Both the position numbers and the translations under genes were made by a program. 58,792 nt of DNA, taken from Nemertoderma westbladi (Eukaryota; Xenacoelomorpha; Nemertodermatida; Nemertodermatidae). The stretch spans positions 1 through 58,792 of the forward strand of contig JAUCBJ010004233.1 of the NCBI GenBank assembly GCA_032718475.1, in the 5' to 3' direction. Each line of letters begins with the position of its first letter. Positions within the stretch are counted from its first letter, which is position 1. Below the pieces are notes generated by a model. The model was not told the origin of the DNA. It saw only the letters and a program-made list of their open reading frames with translations, and did not search any database. Of the stretch, positions 56,672 through 58,792 are shown piece by piece.

Positions 56672-57499
56672 AATCGTACTAGTAGTATTGGTGATGACAA
56701 ATATCCGGGACAGAATCCAAGAAATCTAGGCAGTCAGAGATTCATGGACCAATATATTGGAACTAAGTACCATCGTTTACCCCGCCCAAGGCATCGTCAA
56801 AGGGTGCATCCAGACTAAACCATGCACAGGAGGAACATAGTGTGGCAAAGGCCAGGCAAACTTTATTGAATGTACTTTTTGGAGGCTGAATATGAGAGTC
56901 TGCCAATCTTCTGAGGACAACACGTCATACTCAGCGCACATGACATGGTCCACTGTAATGGCAAGGTGAGAGAAGTCCACCTGGGACACCAATCAGGTGC
57001 CCAAGTAATAGGTCTTCTTCTCTTGCTAGGACTTTGCCAGTACACTGCTTCATGAACGAACCGCATATGAAGGAGGGGTGCAGACACCTCGGATATCAAA
57101 CAACACCCTTCAATACGGCTGCCAGAAGCCCCGCCCGCAATCCCTCTCAGTTCTCTGTACCCTGACCCTCATGATTAATTGACTCCAGCTGAAGAGCTAC
57201 CCCTAGGTAACTGAACCTAGATGGGTTCCCCTTCCTGCAGTCTAATACATGGGTGAATGAAAAGCTCCCCCACAGCCGTCACAAGTGCTTGGAACTCCAA
57301 ACAGTGGCCTGCCATACCGAAGTATAAACCATCCCTAGATTCAGTTAGTGTGGCTCTTCCTTACATCTCTTACAAGATATTTATGTATGTAAGGTTAATA
57401 ATTTAATATTTTAAAACTACTATAATCAGCCTGCTGCATTGTAACTGCACATTGAGATGCTATGCCAGCTTAACAAAAACATTTTGTCACCACTATGCA
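56672..57499. other. Non-coding stretch
   Basis: Somewhat more GC-rich than its surroundings (56700-57360). Overlapping minus-strand frames of 71-78 codons (56777-57099) were read and not recognised. They may be remains of a mobile element. Confidence 0.4.
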
Positions 57500-57812
57500 A
57501 CCACTGCACTTATGCAACCAATGCAGCGTGCATTAAGAATGCTATGCCGGCTTATCAACAAAGTTTTTCTCAACTCCTTATCCCCCATGACTTTCGCGAG
57601 ATTATCCGCATCTTCAAGGCTGATGTTATGTTCTTTAGGAGGCGTCTCACGAAAGTCATGGGCTGTCCACCATGTTAATTTTCTCATTGGGGCTGCCGAA
57701 GCACAAGATTGTGCACAGGTTGGTCCTCACGGCGAAAACAATGTTTTGCAAAGCAGAGGCGGCTTTGTTCTAGTGTCAAGCTTGGGGGAACCAATGAGAG
57801 ACCTCCAGTATT
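57500..57812 (-). pseudogene. LINE reverse transcriptase C-terminal fragment, minus strand
   Basis: On the minus strand it reads GVSLVPPSLT-like sequence, HCFRREDQPVHN, then GQPMTFVRRLLKN and ADNLAKVMGDKEL, matching 29306-29900. It lies head-to-head with the next fragment. Confidence 0.65.
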
Positions 57813-58137
57813 TTAATAAATAAATATTATAATTGTTCCGTAATTGAACCTACCCGGACCCTGGAGGGAAATGAGGAACTGGAATGTAGTTTCTAACACT
57901 CAGTCCTTCCTTTATTCATGAAGTAACCACATTTCTTGATAACTGGTATATACAATTTACATTTAACAAAGCAAGTACCATAAACAACAGGCTACTGGTT
58001 GGTGCTGCATAGACAACACAGTATATTATAATAAAACAAGTACAGAGGCTATATTTAGGAATCGACTCGCAATTGGATAACGCACTAGTACAGTTTGACA
58101 ACGCACTAGTTCACCTACTAGCTCCAGAAGTCGAAGA

Positions 58138-58792
58138 AATCCTGTCAAGTACCTAACTGATTTAGACTTTGCCGATGACTTAGGAGTACTCTCTGAATCA
58201 CTAGAGGAACCCCAACGGCTCCTCAGCTCATTAGAACAGGTTTCTTCTAGTCTTCTGGGGTTCTGGTCTTTTTATTAACTTCAAAAAGACCAACATTTTG
58301 ACACTTAACTTTGAAAGTCCTCAGCAAGTCTCTGGCCGGATGAGCATAAGCTCAAAGGATGGTATGCTTGAGCATGTGGACGACTTCTGTTACCTGGGAT
58401 AATGGATCCGTAAGTCAGGTGAGGACCTTCGAATACGTAAGGGAAAGGCATGGGCAGCCTTGAATAGGCGTTCCAGGATTTGGAAGTCACATAGAATTAA
58501 TCGGAAACTTAAGGTCCGATCATTTAGAGCAGCAGTAGTTCCAGTACTCATCTATGTGAGTCCATGCTGGGCTCTAACTGCTTAGGACACCAAATCTCTG
58601 GATGGCACATTCACAAGAATGATACGTTGGGTTCACTGTGTCAAGTACAATGAACACATCTCCAACCAGACACTGTATAACATTGGAGGTGTCTCCTTGG
58701 TTCCCCCAAGCTTGACAATAGAACAAAGCCGCCTCCGCTTTGCAGGACATTGCTTTCACCGTGAGGACCAGAATAATAAATAATAAGGAAAT
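58138..58792 (+). pseudogene. LINE reverse transcriptase fragment running off the window end
   Basis: YLTDLDFADDLGVLSESLEE (catalytic box), then a frameshift near 58250, EHVDDFCYLG followed by a stop, then EDLRIRKGKAWAALNRR, RSFRAAVVPVLIYVSPCWALTA with a stop after it, and DTKSLDGTFTRMIRWVHCVKYN. It keeps more of the RT palm than the fragments in the duplication but has several stops, so it is dead. Same family as 11357-12325. Confidence 0.8.

Noticed and set aside
56777-57099. Overlapping minus-strand frames of 71 and 78 codons
   Set aside because: No motif is recognisable, and two overlapping frames in different phases cannot both be coding. Left as unassigned sequence.

Overview
This is animal (metazoan) nuclear DNA, most likely from an aquatic invertebrate. 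It is AT-rich, has a spliced gene with consensus GT/AG junctions, carries Penelope-like and non-LTR retroelements, DNA-transposon relics and many minisatellites, and repeatedly shows the TAGGCCTA motif. The sequence does not fix the phylum. There is no prokaryotic gene organisation.

Layout. 1-3352 is a 22-bp satellite that stays in exact register. 5636-17453 holds the one confident host gene: three exons (5636-6481, 10388-10548, 16580-17453) that join in frame into a 626-residue secreted protein. It has a Venus-flytrap domain of the metabotropic-glutamate-receptor/class C GPCR type and ends in a GPI-anchor-like signal, with no seven-helix part. Its introns are swollen by mobile DNA. Intron 1 has a 1.87-kb non-autonomous hAT-type element with a perfect 8-bp target-site duplication. 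Intron 2 has a LINE reverse-transcriptase remnant, an inverted-repeat MITE candidate, and a 3-kb TIR element that encloses a Penelope-like element (partial RT plus GIY-YIG endonuclease) with a hammerhead-ribozyme-like motif.

17454-23290 is non-coding, with a tRNA-like relic and a 20-bp minisatellite. 23300-48320 is a tandem segmental duplication (copy A about 23300-35985, copy B about 35986-48319). Each copy carries a 14-bp minisatellite, a fold-back element with a tRNA-like head, a 24-bp minisatellite containing TTAGGG, a minus-strand terminal exon for a small inhibitor-cystine-knot-like peptide, LINE fragments, a fold-back with hammerhead ribozyme motifs, a 70-bp repeat and a LINE reverse transcriptase. 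The copies are nearly identical outside the arrays, but the arrays differ strongly (24-bp: about 3 versus 22 units; 70-bp: about 11 versus 1), and the two RT copies are broken in different places.

48320-58792 is mostly non-coding. It contains a 1.15-kb fold-back transposon with 9-bp flanking direct repeats (50002-51149), a tRNA-like relic, dispersed repeats and two head-to-head LINE fragments, the last running off the window. The host genes show no operon-like cooperation. The window is best read as one receptor-like gene and one duplicated peptide exon in repeat-rich DNA.
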